Shown piece by piece: positions 1-14,540 of a DNA stretch of 64,000 bases. Both the position numbers and the translations under genes were made by a program. Position 1 is the first letter of the stretch, and every line of letters starts with the position of its first letter. This stretch comes from Zonotrichia leucophrys gambelii (Eukaryota; Chordata; Aves; Passeriformes; Passerellidae). The notes below the pieces were generated by a model that did not search any database, was not told the DNA's origin, and saw only the letters and a program-made list of their open reading frames with translations. The DNA lies in assembly GCF_028769735.1 (NCBI RefSeq), contig NC_088178.1, positions 7,320,001-7,384,000 of the forward strand, in the 5' to 3' direction.

Positions 1-2730
1 ATTTAAAGAGATACCCCACCCACTTCCTATTTACATCACTACCCTCCACTGCTTTGGAATTGTTTCTAATAGACATCCTTTCCAGTTTTAAACAATATGG
101 ATGTCTTTAACATCATTCTAAAGTTCTGTCACTAATATTATTTACAAAGCTCTGCTATCTCATTTCCCAGCTTCATGAGATCCACCAAACCCTTGATGCA
201 ACATTAAAATACAACATTACTGTCTGTATTAAAAAACAAAAATAAAAAATAAAAACAGACTAGACAGAGAAGTATTTTGCTACATTTTGTTCCACAGATC
301 TTTAAAAGGTGTATAACTTGTAAGGTGTCTGACTTAAAGGTGCATCTGGAAATATATGAATTATAAAAATGAACTAAAGGTGTATGTGGAATTACATTTG
401 ATACTGTCATTACAGAAAAATTATTAAGAGGATATGTTGTCATCACTATGTAGCTCTCTTACATTCAAATTTCCAAGCAAAACTTGGTTGCATAAAAAAA
501 AATTGCAATTTTCTTGCTAACTCTTCATCTTACAATTGTGATACACTTTTGAAGATAACTAGTTACACAATACAACCACTTCCAGAGAGGGAAGAAAGTC
601 TGCACCACTGTATTTAACTCTTAATTTTTCATCCAGCAGACTGCCCCACTCACAGCGTAATGGTTTATGGGCATATTTACTCAGGGCACATAAAACCCTC
701 TCATTCTCCCATGTGTTAGTATACTCAAAACAAGGGCAGAATCTGCTTCCAAGACTGATACACGCACAAAATTTTCCACTAATTGCAACACTACAACTTC
801 CCCAAGACATCATGTTGGGAGAATGTGAAAAAGAAACAAAACCCAAAAAAAAATTCCACCAAAGCTAAACAAAACCAACCCAGTTTCTGAAAAATCTAAA
901 ACTCTGTCAGCAAAACATCAGACTGTTAGAAATCATTGTGAGAGTTCTAGGATTGCTTCTATTTGTATTATTTTAGCAATTCTGCCTGTAAGTTTAAAAG
1001 GAAAAGGGACTTGGCAGACAAGCTCAATAACAGGCTTTGAGAACAAGGCCTTGTGGGCTGAGTTTCATGCTAACAGGAAACTGCTCAGTCTGGATTTAAT
1101 CAAGAGGGCATCTCTTCACTGACACAAGCAGGCTACCCAAAGGCAAAGGAGTTTTCATGTTTGCTTTAGAGCTCTCTGCTCAGAGGAACACTCTACTCAG
1201 TGCCATGAAAAAATGCTCCTAAAGCACTCTGCAATTTTTGACAGGGGTGCATGGTGACCACAGTTAGTGGTACCAACAAATGACATCAGTTTTGCACTGT
1301 TTTGTGCACTCAAAGAACAAGAAAAGCTCCCCAGCTCCTCTTTGTCTCCTTCAGCACTGCGTCCAGTGGTCTAACACAAACCTCAATATTTCAGGGCTTC
1401 AGTAACATTTTCTTGGTCCTCCAAAATGAAGATATATGGCATTTTATAATCTGATTTATGTCTTTTAAAATCTCATTTTGATTTTTCAGGCAACAGATTG
1501 TCACCTTGATAATCTGCAAGAGTAAGTGATGAGCAAGTAGCTTCCTACAAAATAGACAGCATCTTTTGAAAACAAATGTAGAAAGATTAAATGGAGGTTT
1601 ATACTTGCAAATCCTTATTTTCTGAGGTTGTGTGTGTACTGATGGAGTGTAATTCCAACAACCTGACTAACCCTTGGCAATGCTGTACCTTCAGAGGGGC
1701 CCACTGTCTTTAAGGTGATCATTTTACAGCTTTACAGCACTAAACATTACCTACATGCACAGTTCTTGCTGAAACAGGAGAGCTCCGTGCACACCAAAAC
1801 ACATCCAGGCTGAAAAGCTTCCTCCAAACATTACCTGTTAAGCTCCAGTGGGAATATAAACTAAATATAAACACCACCAGTGACTAAACAAATGCTACAG
1901 CCTAGCAAGAGGGATTAGAGACTCAAGAAAAAAAGGAAAGTTAAAACTCTGATCAGTACAGAACCAGGCTGCTGCCCAAACAGATATACAAGAACTGCAG
2001 TCATTGTCTTAGAAATATCACTGGAAAGAATTGCTTTCACCAAAAATACCCACTGCTCTGCACAGGTTTTTTTCCAATGCAAATATTATCTGTTGAGATT
2101 CTGGAAGTGAGAATCATGGCAAGAGGTCCATCTAATTGTTTTTCAGTATGCAGACTGGAAAAAATACTAAAACAACTGGGATGAACAATATGAAAAAGAG
2201 GTAGCAAATATTCTTCAGGCTCAGTCATTTGTAACATTACCACTCCACTACAGATTTGTTTCATCAGAAATTCTGCAGTTTTTCTTCCAGAAGCATCTAA
2301 CTAGCACTTTAAATGCATTTTTATCAATTTTGACAGATTCTTAAATGCTTTTCACTTTCCTTGAAACTTATAGCTTTTCCAGATGGACAGTTTTCCACTC
2401 TGTTTTTATTAACTTACTGGACAGACACCCTATGCTGGAATAAAAGTGCCTGAAGTGCAGTAACTTGTGCACTAACTCAAAGCACTCTAATCAAGTCACT
2501 GTCTAAATGTGAGTCTGTTTTAACCTCCTCAAAGTAGAAATTAGATGCTCTTTGTGATTTTAACCTTATTTTTTTTTCACATTGCTTCCTTACACACAGG
2601 TTCTCCAATGCATGTCTTTAACAGCTACACTCATTCTTGGGGGAAATAAAAAAAAGGGGGGAAAAATCAAATTATGGAAAAATCAAATCAGGGACTGACT
2701 GAACTTGAAAAACTCCATATATAGAGCATC

Positions 2731-2763
2731 ATATATATAAATATATATATATATACATATATT
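2731..2763. repeat. (AT)n microsatellite
   Basis: Nearly pure alternating AT with two single-base interruptions, within RGL1 intron 2. Confidence 0.9.
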
Positions 2764-3263
2764 CAAATATAAGCATCCATAATGTCAGTCTAAGAGACGT
2801 AAAGCCAAAAATACCCTTTATTTAACACGCAGACACACATCGCTGAAGAAAACAGCAAGACAGATGAAACAGAAGTTGTTTAGCTGTCTTAGTCAAGTAT
2901 TTTGGTACAGAACAACTGCAAAGACATTAACAGTTTTAGTGACTAAGCGTTTCCTTCCAACAAAGACCTCGATGGAGTTTTTAACCAAGTGAAGGAAGCG
3001 GGATCGCGCTGCGGCTGCAGGACAGACAGACCCACAGCAGCTGACATTCATCTGCACCCAACTCCACCACATGACTGCCAAACAAAAAAGCCCTCTGAGA
3101 TGTGCCGATTTTGCCCAAATAATGCCACATAGCAGTGCCTGGGCCAATCTTATCAAACACAGTCACAAGTATTCCAAGTGCTTTTGGGCCAGGCTGTTGC
3201 CATCTCGGCCGCCTCCCGCCCTCAGCTCTGAGGGCCCGGCAGATCCAACACTGCCCACCTCCG

Positions 3264-3408
3264 AGCACAGAAAACACTGTAAATGGGGGGAAATGGTGAA
3301 TTTGGAGCAGAATTTCCAGCCTAGAAAACCTCTGTACCCAGCTGCCAGCACAGAAAACAGTCTGCAGGGGCAGAACTGCAAATTTGGAGCAGAATTTCCA
3401 GCCTAGGA
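3264..3408. repeat. Two-copy tandem repeat, about 82-bp period
   Basis: The block AATTTGGAGCAGAATTTCCA followed by GCCTAG occurs at 3299-3324 and again from 3381. It is preceded in both copies by GCACAGAAAACA (near 3265 and 3348). The copies diverge between these blocks. The duplication creates a short plus-strand open frame with a repeated peptide, which I regard as incidental. Confidence 0.85.
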
Positions 3409-3583
3409 AAGCACTGCTGGCAGTGCAGGGCTTGGGTGGCCAGCAGCGGATGTCCTGCAGACAAAGGCAGATGCTTTTATCCTACAGTGCACTTGGAAAC
3501 AAAATGAAATAAAATTACGCCAGAGCTCTCCACAGAACTCTCTCCACTTCAATAACTCTCATTTCCACGTTTTGGATACTGTT

Positions 3584-3665
3584 AAAAAAACAAACAAACA
3601 ACAACAAAACCAGACCAAACAAAAACCAAACACCAAACAAACAAACACAAACCAAACAAAAGAAA
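3584..3665. repeat. CAAA-type A-rich simple repeat
   Basis: Low-complexity run of CAAA, CAAAC and AACAAC units in RGL1 intron 2. The opposite strand is a GTTT-rich tract that yields a spurious hydrophobic peptide on the minus strand. Confidence 0.85.
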
Positions 3666-6600
3666 AAAGAAACACCAAAACACCCACGCAAAACCAGAAT
3701 TCTGCATACTGACTGCACCAAACTCGGAAGCCAAAATAAGTTTATGAACTCTTTCCTAAGCTCCAAAAAGGAGGGGGATTCCTGGATTTCCAATGCTCCA
3801 CCCTTTTCCTTTCCTTTCTTGCCACATAAATACCCGTTCTTGGCAGCGACCCAGAGTTTGCAGGACCAATTAATTCCATGATCATGACACAAAAGGCATT
3901 CTTGTTTTCTCCTCCAAGCTCACAGCCTGGCTGGTATCTGTCTGAAGTGCTGGCAAACAGTCACAAAAGCTGTGGGGCAGATTTAGAGGGGAAAAGAGAA
4001 AGGAAAAAAGCCTCTTACACAAATGCTCCTGCTCAGTTTGAACCTTTTCACTCAGACACCTTGCAGCTACTTAAAGACACTTTGGGCAAAATAAGAAACA
4101 AGAAATAAATTCCGTGGCGCTGAGCTTTGCATTCTCGCACCTTCTGAAGCGATGCAAATTTTGACTCCTTTGGATATTGGTGAATTTTGTGGGACCAGCT
4201 CTACATAAATCAAAGCAAAAGTAAAGAAGCCTAATTCACAAATCACCTCCTCCTGTATACATCTAAAGGAGTTTTAGCAAGTGCATTACTAAATTGAATC
4301 TTCAAAGAGGTCTAGGTTAAAATGGCTTTGTGCAGGTCTTACAAGTGTTGGAGCTTATCCAGCCCTGGGAACATAGAAATTCTGAATATATCCACTCAGA
4401 AGCATCTGTGCAGCAAGGAACATAGCCATATTATTCACTGAGAACCAAGTCACCCAGGAGGTTCACTGCGCAGCATACAAGGCTTTTAAACAAAGAAAAA
4501 ATCACCTGAACAGCTCCAGACCTCCAATCTCCACCTTGTACAATTTATGCATTTACCTTCTCATCACTTCCTACCTACAAGAAGTTCTCTCTCTTCCTGC
4601 CTCTCACCTCTCTTGCTAGAAAGACCTTTTACCAAAATCAATACAAGACCTCTCACCCCCTTCTCTATCTGACTTGGTGTCATCACTGAGTTAGCTGAAC
4701 CTGAATCATCAGGTTATTGATGCTTCTTCTTTGTTTGTCATGTTTCACAGTTCTGCAGTTCACCACAACCCTGTTCCCTCTTAGGCATGCCAGGGATGTA
4801 TTATTTTCATAACTTGTATTATGAAATATTCCTTGTGGTGGTTTTGATTGGACACTGAAGCTTAGCGAGTTCCTAATTTGAAACTGAAAAGCAAGAAAAA
4901 GAAACCAGTAAGTCAGGTAAGACTCTTAGTCATGTGCATCTTACATTGTCGAAGGTAAGAACTGTCAACAAATGACATTTACTACAAACACTCTTGTAAT
5001 CCAGCAAATAAATGTGTCCCACAGTAAGCATCTTCCCAAAGCCCTTCTGTATTAGAAGAAAATTATTTGTAAAACTCAGTATCCTCCTCTCTTCAGTGCC
5101 CAGAAACACCAAAATGTCCAATCTTCAAACCAAGTAGTAAATAAACATTCAAAATAATAAACAGCTAAGTGAGCAAAGCACCAGGATGAAGGCAAGGAAA
5201 TTAGCGCCCATTTTGGCAGTACAATCAGCTCCTTTTCTAAAATATTTTGAGTTCTGGAGCCAAAGGAAGCGTTACACAGAGTCTCCCCGAGAGAAGAGCT
5301 CTACAAAGTCTTCTGGGACTTGGGTAAAGCAAGCAGTAATTAGTTGTGAAAAGCACTAACAGCTTTTCCAGGTATGGATTACAGAAGGTCCTTGAGGAGG
5401 TAAAGGCAGCTGGGGCAGCTCCCCTTTGCCCCAGAAACAGTAATTACTGCTTCTGTTCACAGCCTTTATCTTAACTCCTCTTCCTCCTTCCCAACATCTC
5501 ACAGCTGCCAGTCTGCCCGGAAATCTGGAGGTGCCAAAGCACCCAGGAACCTTTACTGGGAACCATAAGGGAGAAGAGGTGCTGAGCAAAGAAAAGGAGC
5601 ATAAAAGGTGGCAGACAGCTCAAAGTTTTCACTTGAGTCTGACACAGCTTCTTGTGATCTTAATCACAGATTACAGGGATAGGTACAGTGCACCTGCCAT
5701 CTGACAAATACTGATGGGCTCAATCTCATAGCACAGCAAATTCTGTATTTATATACAATATTTCTAAGCTGCCTTAAGTTGTCATAAAAATGTCAACTCT
5801 ATGCCTACCCTAAGAAATGCCAGAGGAAAGCTACTATTTAAATGCTGTTTGTGAAACAGTGGTGAGCAAAGCCCTTTGCCATGTTTCTTTCATGAAAAAA
5901 CGCTGAAATGTGCTGTCATTTTTTTAATAAATATCAAGCGTGGCAAAAAGAGGGGATGATTGATATTACCACTAACACAGTCAGACAGATTTCATATGGT
6001 ATCATGATTTTTGACTACCAACAGAATACTTGTCCTGTGACAAGTCACACTATTTTTTATCTCCTTCCAGAAATGTAATTTAAATTAATTGTGGAGCTCA
6101 TCATCACTTTCTGCTCAGTCAGTAGAAACAAAGAAGGTCCTGTATGAGGCAGCAGGCAACAGTGCTAAATTCAAAATGGATTTAAGGATGCCACAAGTAA
6201 TAATTCTGTTGCATAATAGTAGCACAAGTGCATATTACATAACCCAAAATGGTTTTATTCATCCTAATTGTATTGTTGGCTTTCCTTTCATGCTGTAAAG
6301 CTTGCTCAAGCAGTACACAGAAATTAAATTTATACCGAGTCAGGAAATCAGAGTAAACTGCCACTTTATCCAGTGTAAACAACAAGGAAAGAGTGATAAA
6401 TTACTAATAGTATGGACAGCTGGAAATTAAAGCTGTAGGTGAGGGGAGATGACATGGCTTCTGACAGAGGAGAAAATACTTAGCAGAAGACTGATTCATA
6501 TTTTTAAATAAACTGAACAAGGTATTTTTGTGGAACAAAAAATACCCAAGAAATGCTGTTACATGTTTCATAATAATTAATTATTATTATTATTAATGTG

Positions 6601-9600
6601 AGCAATCCCTAATGCCAATTTTTTCTAAGCTTTTAAGAAGAAATGGGTTAGCAGTCAGTAACCACTTTTATGACCATACCATGGAAACATACCTAAACTA
6701 CAGAATAAACTTAATTTCCATGGCTGTGCTTTTTACTACCCTTTGTTTTGAAACTAACAGGGCTCTTCAGGGTGGGGTCTGAGTAGAAAAAGCAGTAATA
6801 GGAAGCTAATGTTTCCTAATATTAAGTGTTACCAGCTTGAATATTTATTTACGTGCTGAAAGAGTCCAAAAATATTAACTCAACCATTAGTCCAGGCCAA
6901 ACTGCATTTTTCCTATATTATCTAGACACAACAAGGGATGAGACAGGGTATCTCCTGGTGCTCCTCTCCTGCACACACACTCCCTTACAGAGCCAGGGAG
7001 TGACTGTGTTTGGCCACACACGTGTGTGCAAGCCATGGCCACATCCCTGTCCCAGCCGAACAGGTACTTTATGAGAAATTCTGCATTTCACAGGACCATT
7101 TCACAGATGACAGCTGAACCACCACACACCTACACAAATGAGTGCATCCTCCTGACTGCAGCACCAGTGGTGAACCCTCCTCTGCTGCCCAGCACAAGCA
7201 GTGTGAGCTGGCCCTGAACCCTCTGCAGATATTTGTGTTTTGGTTTAAGAATGCTCTGTTGCACTTGGACTGAAATCCTTAGGCAATGGACATAAATCAA
7301 AACACGTAATTATGTGGAAGTATTGAGTCAGAATGCAAAGTAAGTATAGCTTGCAACTAAGAGGGGGGGAAAAGAAAAAAAAAAGCCAGATAAATCAGAA
7401 GTTGTCCACATTGGTTTGATTTTTCTTCTTTTTTGAGGAGGTTGTTGTTTAACTACCCACCAGGAGTTAATAGCATACCTCTGCTCTTCCCTGTCCTGTT
7501 CTCCCTGACCACCTGATGTTTTCCTGAACAAAGTGCCTGTTTTTGCAGGAAGAATGCAAGCCTCATGCTTTAAGTAAGTGTGCAAGAGTTCATTCACATT
7601 TTCTCTGCTCCAGAGAGCCAGGAGCCTGGAGTACAGCCAGAATCAATCCGAAGCACTCCATGGAAGGAATGCAAAGGCCTAAGATCTGCCTTCCAAGTGA
7701 AACACGTTGCTGTTACTCATGGGGCATTCCAACAGCAGCACAATGGACTGCCATCTCCAAACCAAAGACATCAGCCCTGCCCTAAAGGGTTTCTACTCTA
7801 AGAAACACAAAATGCATTAGAAGTACAGCCAGAGATTACTACAAACCAAGCAAATAAAAGCAGAGGAATATCATCATAATAATTTTCTTGCTGTATTTGC
7901 ATGGAATATTAAAGCCAGGTTTCAAATGTACCACAGGAGCATTTAGTTAATTAATTTATTTTGCACTGAAGACAACAGCTAATCCAGATGAGTGCACTGA
8001 CTTGTTTGCATCCCAACACCAACACATCTCTGAAATGTTATGAACCTCATCTGACAAGTTCTATCCACAGGAATCCTCCAAACAACTGAAGGACATTCCG
8101 CACTCAGTTTGAGTCAAAACAAAAACTCAAGCTTGTGTGGGGCATGAACTATATTTAGGAAGGAATAAAACATGATAATCTATTTCTGCTTTAGGATTTA
8201 TAGACACTAGCACAGAGCCACTGGGATCTGGCAGCCTAATGAGATCTACCACAAGTCTCCAGTCAGAAGCCCAAGGGCTATCTCAAAGCATTCAGTCATT
8301 CCATACTGTTCAGTCATTCTGAGATCTTTCAATGGAAAATGCCCCTTAGTAATAAAAACATGCTGTTTTACTTGCACAGAGAGCCCATGCATGCCACAGA
8401 AAGGAAGAAACAGCTACTGGGTGGAAGAAAGGTTGAGTCTCCATGGGGAGAAAGGCAGTACAAAGCAGGTGAGGGGGTGGGAGGGGAAAAGAAAATAATC
8501 CTTTAAACTGCTTTGAAACCAAAAAAGGTGGGAAGAATATAAGACAAAAAAATAGATGAAGTACACTATAATAACAGGATTACTCCACAAAAGCACCTGA
8601 AATGCCTACACCTCCTTAGTGCAACTGTGGCCCAGGGGGAACACTGGGGGCTGATGTCACAGCCATGTGCAGGACAGCCAGGGAGGTGGCACACAGGAAA
8701 AAGTCAGAACTCCATCAGTCTGCAACTCAGAAGAGCAAAAGTTTAGTGAATGTCACCATGCAAAGTAGCACAAAGCTTCACACCTGAGGTGGAGCAGCCA
8801 AAATCTCATTTTGATTGCCAAAGCTGCTGAAGGCAAGCTACACTCTGATCTGCAACAGATGGTTTATGCAACTAAACGGAGATAAATGTGAGAGGCCAGA
8901 AAAAAGGAAAAAATTCTGCTGAAAGTCTTACCCTTAGAGGTCCCACAGTGGCACACAGATCTGAGAAAAGACCTGAAGGCTTACAGTAGGTAGAACATTA
9001 CATATTTCAGCACAATGCTTGGAAGTAACAACAAAAAGCAAACAAAAAAATGTCTGAGGAGCCCACATGTAGAGTATCCTGCTCTGCTCAAGCTGCCTCA
9101 TTTTAAAGCAGCTATTGTGAAGATGAATGGGGGAAACCAAAGGGCAACCCACACAATTCCTGCTTTTGCAGAGTCTAAAACTGCACAGATGCAAACTTTT
9201 CCTTTACACATATAAAAAAGAGCAGGATCTGAGCACCCAGAGTTCTCCTTAACGAGGAGGAGGTTGCAGGGCTGCTGGAAAACCAGCCCACACCAAACTT
9301 CTGCACCGTGTGGCAATATGGCCCTGATACCTCCTGGGCATTAAAGTCCTCATGATTCTTTTGGTAAGTGTTCAGTCTTATTCTCCCTCATTAAACATTT
9401 GCTGCAAACAAATTGAAATTAGAACTTTATAAACAACCACACATAATAATTGTCATTTTAAACTAAACTAGAGGTTTTCCCTCCTCAAACCAGATGCTAT
9501 AGGGGAAAGTGAAGAAATAACACACATAACATTCAGAATAACAAGTCTAAAGGAAAAAACCCTTCTCAGCTGCAGGACATGTTTGTTTCATCCCTAAATC

Positions 9601-12600
9601 ACAAAAATTAATGTCTTGTGTTTTGAATCTCATTTATTTGTTCTCATTATTTATATAAATGTTCAATCCTCTCTGAATCCTCTGGGACTTGCTTGGACTC
9701 AGTTACTCTGCCAGGAGCAAGTCCCTTCAGGTTAATTACACACAATGCAAAATCACTAATTTCTTTCCCCTCTTGCTTTCAAAACCACCCTGGAGATAAC
9801 ATGTCCCTTCTCCACTCACTGTTTTAAAGGCTTTTCCTATATCCTCTATCAGAATAGAGCCTCAGTCCTATGAGGATTTATTGTTAAACTTGCACATCAG
9901 CCCCAGTTGCACCAAGACACAAATATAACAGCCCTCACCTTTTTGGTGTCTCCAAACCCCTCTCCACCTGTGGATCCTCTTTCTAGTTCTCCCACTTTTG
10001 AGATGAGGGAACAAGCACCAGAATGAGTGAGGAGTTACTGTCATCTCCCTAACAGTATTTTCTAAGCTTTGCTTCACTCCCCTCTTCCCTGCTGTAACTT
10101 AATATTTGAGCTTCCTTTCACAACTGCTGTTGCATGGGGGGCAAATGCTGCCACAGAACTCTGGACTCTCAGAAGTCCAGGTCTTCTCCCCAGGTGGTTT
10201 CAATTAATTCACTTCTGGTCCTAAATTGTTTCCAGGTGCTGCTGTGCCTGGCTAAGCAGCTGCTCCTCACTGCATGTGTCACATGTGAAGAAGATATTCA
10301 TATGATAACAGTGTGAAGCCATTAAATAAATATTACCATGCATCTCTGACAGCTAATCCATCTCCTACAACTCTTTTAGTGGTTCAAACCCTTCAGCAGC
10401 CTCAAAACCCCAGCCTTTTTGAAGTCACATTGTCCCAGAAACTCTTTTTCCCCATCTCATTTCCACCTCCCCAGTGAAAGGGGAATCTCCCAAACCCAGG
10501 CCACAGCACTGAGGCTGAATTTTAATCCCTACCCAATCCCACTTTTGTGCTGTGTTACATTACAACATCCAACATAATCAGTCTAGAGAAAATCTGCAGC
10601 CATGCTTTGAAAGTTATTTGGGTGAAAGGTGCTGTAAGAATGCAAGACCATTATCTCTTCACTTGGGTGTTTCTGCTTTCCTTGCAGTCCCTAAATTGTC
10701 ACCTCTTGGTGGCATGGTGCTAAACTGAAGTACAGTATTCAGACATTAGCATGAGTTCAGTTTGGTCCAAGGTAAAAGAATTTCCATAAATAGTAAATGC
10801 ATTTCCATATGCAAAACACAGAATTCCTCCTTATAGCTTTTATACTTTATTTAAATTAAAAAAAAAAAGAATAAAATGAAACACACATCCTTGTCATCAA
10901 TAAAATTCTTATTTCATAAGGTGTAAAAACTTAACATAGACTATAGATGAGCCCTACATGATAGTGTACCATCCAGGAAGAATTACAAGTCACATTTGAA
11001 GAGCTTGTATGGCCACTGAACATAGTGCTTTTTGGGGTGAATCAAGGGCAAAAGTACTTCTGAGAGACTGCAGGAGCAAACTGTGACACCTGCCCAGAGA
11101 CAAGGGCTGGTGAGCTGCTCAACCCTTCAGGAATGAGGTTCCAGTTCCTTTTAGGAATCATCTTTCACTCTCTGATACTATCTTAATGTGGTATTAACAC
11201 TAAGGCATCACACACCTTTTGCCCTTGCTTTACAAGGCACTACACAGTGAGACACAAAGGCAAGGAAGAGCAGGATCCACACCTAGCATTTATTTACCCT
11301 GTTACACAAAATAACCCTGCTTTCTCCATGGGGCTAAGCCATGATCTGGACTGCTTTGTGCTGGCTTCTTCACACAGGTGCACCCCCTTAGAGTGCTGGC
11401 TAAAGGAAATTATATATTTAAAAAACAGCAGGAGTAAAAGATGCAAGTTCAAAGCGTGCATTTACACACCTATTTTTAATTAGCTTTACCAAGGTTAAAT
11501 TTAAATCCAAGTGTGACTAACGTACATGAAATGTTTCAGCGTGTTCCTTAAATGAAGGCATCAAAACCCCAAGAGTGAAACTAATGGTTTCTCCAGGGCT
11601 GCTCTCTGCACATCTCAGTCCAGTTCATGCACTGCATCTCAGCTTTCCGATGACACATAGCCACATTCCTTGCCAACTCTTCCTTAACCCAACAAGTGAC
11701 CTACATCTAGCATTCAGAAAGTGCCAGTTCCTTTGCACAGCAAGCAAAATTTGGGGCTCAATCCTTTTACTTACAGCTTCTTAAAACAGCAAGCAAGGTA
11801 ACACTCAGCGATGTCAGCAGCAAGACAGTTAAGGCACTGGAATTTAGAGAGAACCTGTAGCATCCAAGTAGCTCAGTTCAAAAAACAGTCATCCTGGCTG
11901 TCAAAGGAATTCCCAGGGGAAAGCAATTACAGCACAGGATGTCATTCTAACCCTGCATGTCACAGGTAAATGCCAAGGGCAAGTTGTGTCCATGAGCAGG
12001 CTGGCTGGGAGATACCCAAAATGCAGATACACACAAGGAGTGCAGCAACAGAACAGTCTCCAGCAGCTTTACTCAAGAGGCTCCCTTAACCCTTTTTATT
12101 CCATTTCATGTAAGAATCCTTAGCAAGAGGTGCCCCTGCAGCCCCAGGAAGGCAGGCTGGCCCTGTCCCTCCCTTGTTCCTCATGGCTGTGCCAGGGCAT
12201 CCCAGCCCTAACTCAGCCTTCGTAGCACAAAGATTAAAGCACTGCCGCCCTGTCACGCTTTGGCAGCTTGGAGTGAGAGGTCTTACACTCCACTGAGAGC
12301 TTAACATTGTGCTACAAAGCCAGTCACCCTTCTAATTATGCATTTTGCATTTGGAACTGGCAAAGTAATGGACAGTAATCTTTCAGGCTTCCTTTTTAGA
12401 ACTCTTAATAGGCTCAGTTTCCATTTTTGAGTGCCTATTGCACACACAGCCTCTATTAACCAGCGGATGACTGTATCCAAGACTGCTACTGGGGATATCC
12501 CTGCAACCTAAACCAGGAAGCCAGGAGAAAAATATTCCATGAGAAGTCATTAATAAGGGCTGTGAATGGTACCATGGTACTATTATGCCCACATGAAGGA

Positions 12601-14159
12601 AGGACAGGAGGAAAGAGCCTACTCCAAACAAAAACACAAGCTGAGCGAGATGCCAAAGCTTTCTTCTGGATAACTGAGTACATGTCTACAGGTAAAATCA
12701 TTCTGTTCCCTTGAATACACTACTGTGTGGGTCTCCAGCACTCAACAGGCACCTTCCCCCAAGCAAACCCAATGTGAGCACACCCCATCCTTCTTCCTTC
12801 TCCAAGACAGCTCCTTGGAGACTTTGGAGTGGATGATAGCACAGCTCAGTTTCCACAGAAAGCCTGTCAGCTCCTTGGGAGCTGCTTTTCTGCTTCTGCC
12901 AAACACACAGCCAGAACTACACCCTGGCCTTGCTCTGGGCAGCCGGGACAGGCTGAGGGAACCTGATTTAGCAGAGGGAGGCTGCTTTAGCCAAAAGTGA
13001 CCAACACATGCTCTAAATCAAGAGACAAAACAGCAAGCTGCAGCAAGGACAATGATCAGCCCAGCCCTTGCCTGCTGCTTCCACAGGAAACTGCACTCGA
13101 CCAGAACATCTGGGATCTAAGGGTAAGATGAAAGAGAAATCACAGAGCTGGCTCAGAAGGGCAAGTGGGAGGGCAGGAGCAGGCTCAGAGAAAATGCGAG
13201 GTTTTACTTCTTCCTAAATGTTGATGATTCCAGGCACCACTTAAATCTCAACCCATAGTTAGGAGGTCTGTGCTGGAAAGAAAGAAATCCAGACTAAACC
13301 TTCTTTCCTGCCATACTGATCAAGTCAGAGAGATGGTTGTGTCCCAGGTCCCAGCTGGGATACAGATTAGTTAGCCACAAGTTTCTGCAATGTTTTTCTG
13401 TCTGAACTCTCCAGCACAAACTTCCTGCCAATGTATGTGACTGTGGATGTGTTCAGAAGCCAAAGTTGTGGTCACATGCAGTTTTCATTGCAAGGCAATC
13501 ACTCGCACTAAATAAAAAAAATATAAATAAATAAAACTTTAAAAAATTACAATTTCTTTCTAAAACACCACAAAATTCCCACTAAAGGTAATTATCAAAT
13601 AATAGTAGTGCTAAAAATGCACACAAATATTAAGTGATAGTTTTTCTACTTTTCAGCTTTTCCCTCTTTCAACATTTTAAGGTACTGAAAAGCAGCCTTC
13701 TAACAGCAGTTCACTGACAATTTTGGAAGAATATATTCTGCTATACACCCAGCATTATAACATTAAAGACACTTTAAGACAAGCTATGTTTTGCCTCCAT
13801 CTCTGCCTGAACAAACCCCAGAGCCGTAAGTTCAGCAGTAGCCAAAAGGAGAAAGCAAAAAGTAAAAACCAAGTTTCTAAAATCTCCTCTAGATGTGTAA
13901 TGCATGCCTAATGAGAGCAGGCAGCCTGGCCATAAGTGAGCTGACTATTTGTCTGTTATCTGGGTATTTAAGACTCAAAGGAAGAGGAGTCCTTGTCATC
14001 CATCAGTATAGCAAGAAATTTGGTGGCGAGGATGGCACTGAGGCTTGGGGAACTCCAGTTCCTGGCTGCGTTTCCTGTGACCTGCCCCACTAAATGCCCA
14101 CACACTGTAGGTCTCCTCCTCACTCCTTCCCAGATGAAGGACTCTGATAGGAAAGACAT

Positions 14160-14540
14160 TTGCAGGTATTCAGGAGCCCCTCGTGTCTGAGCGCTCACTC
14201 CTCGCCATTCCCTCCCCTCCCAGGAGAGCGGTGCCCCATCCCTCCGTAACTCCTGCAAGGGGCGGATAAAGCACTCCAGCCGCCTAACACGGGGCTTGAC
14301 AATTGCCACTTCACAGCATTTCAAAACCTCTTTGCTTTTGTTTCAGTAATCTTGTCCACGCTCGCACACCACGCCCGTGCCTCTATTCTTCCTGCACCAC
14401 TGTCCCCCATCTCCCCACGAACTTCACCTGCTGCTGTTTCCCTTCTCTCCTGTTTCCCATAGATACGGGCCGGAGTTCACCTCCCCTGGCGCTGTCAGCA
14501 CATTGCTCCACGGAACTCAGTTTTGAGTATTGAGCGGCTG
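14160..14540. promoter_or_regulatory. Small CpG cluster inside RGL1 intron 2
   Basis: About 20 CpG dinucleotides lie in roughly 380 bp (for example around AGCGCT, GGGGCGG and CGGGCCGG), against a flank nearly free of CpG. This could be a weak intronic promoter, an alternative RGL1 or lncRNA start, or a diverged GC-rich insertion. No splice-supported exon was recognised. Confidence 0.35.
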
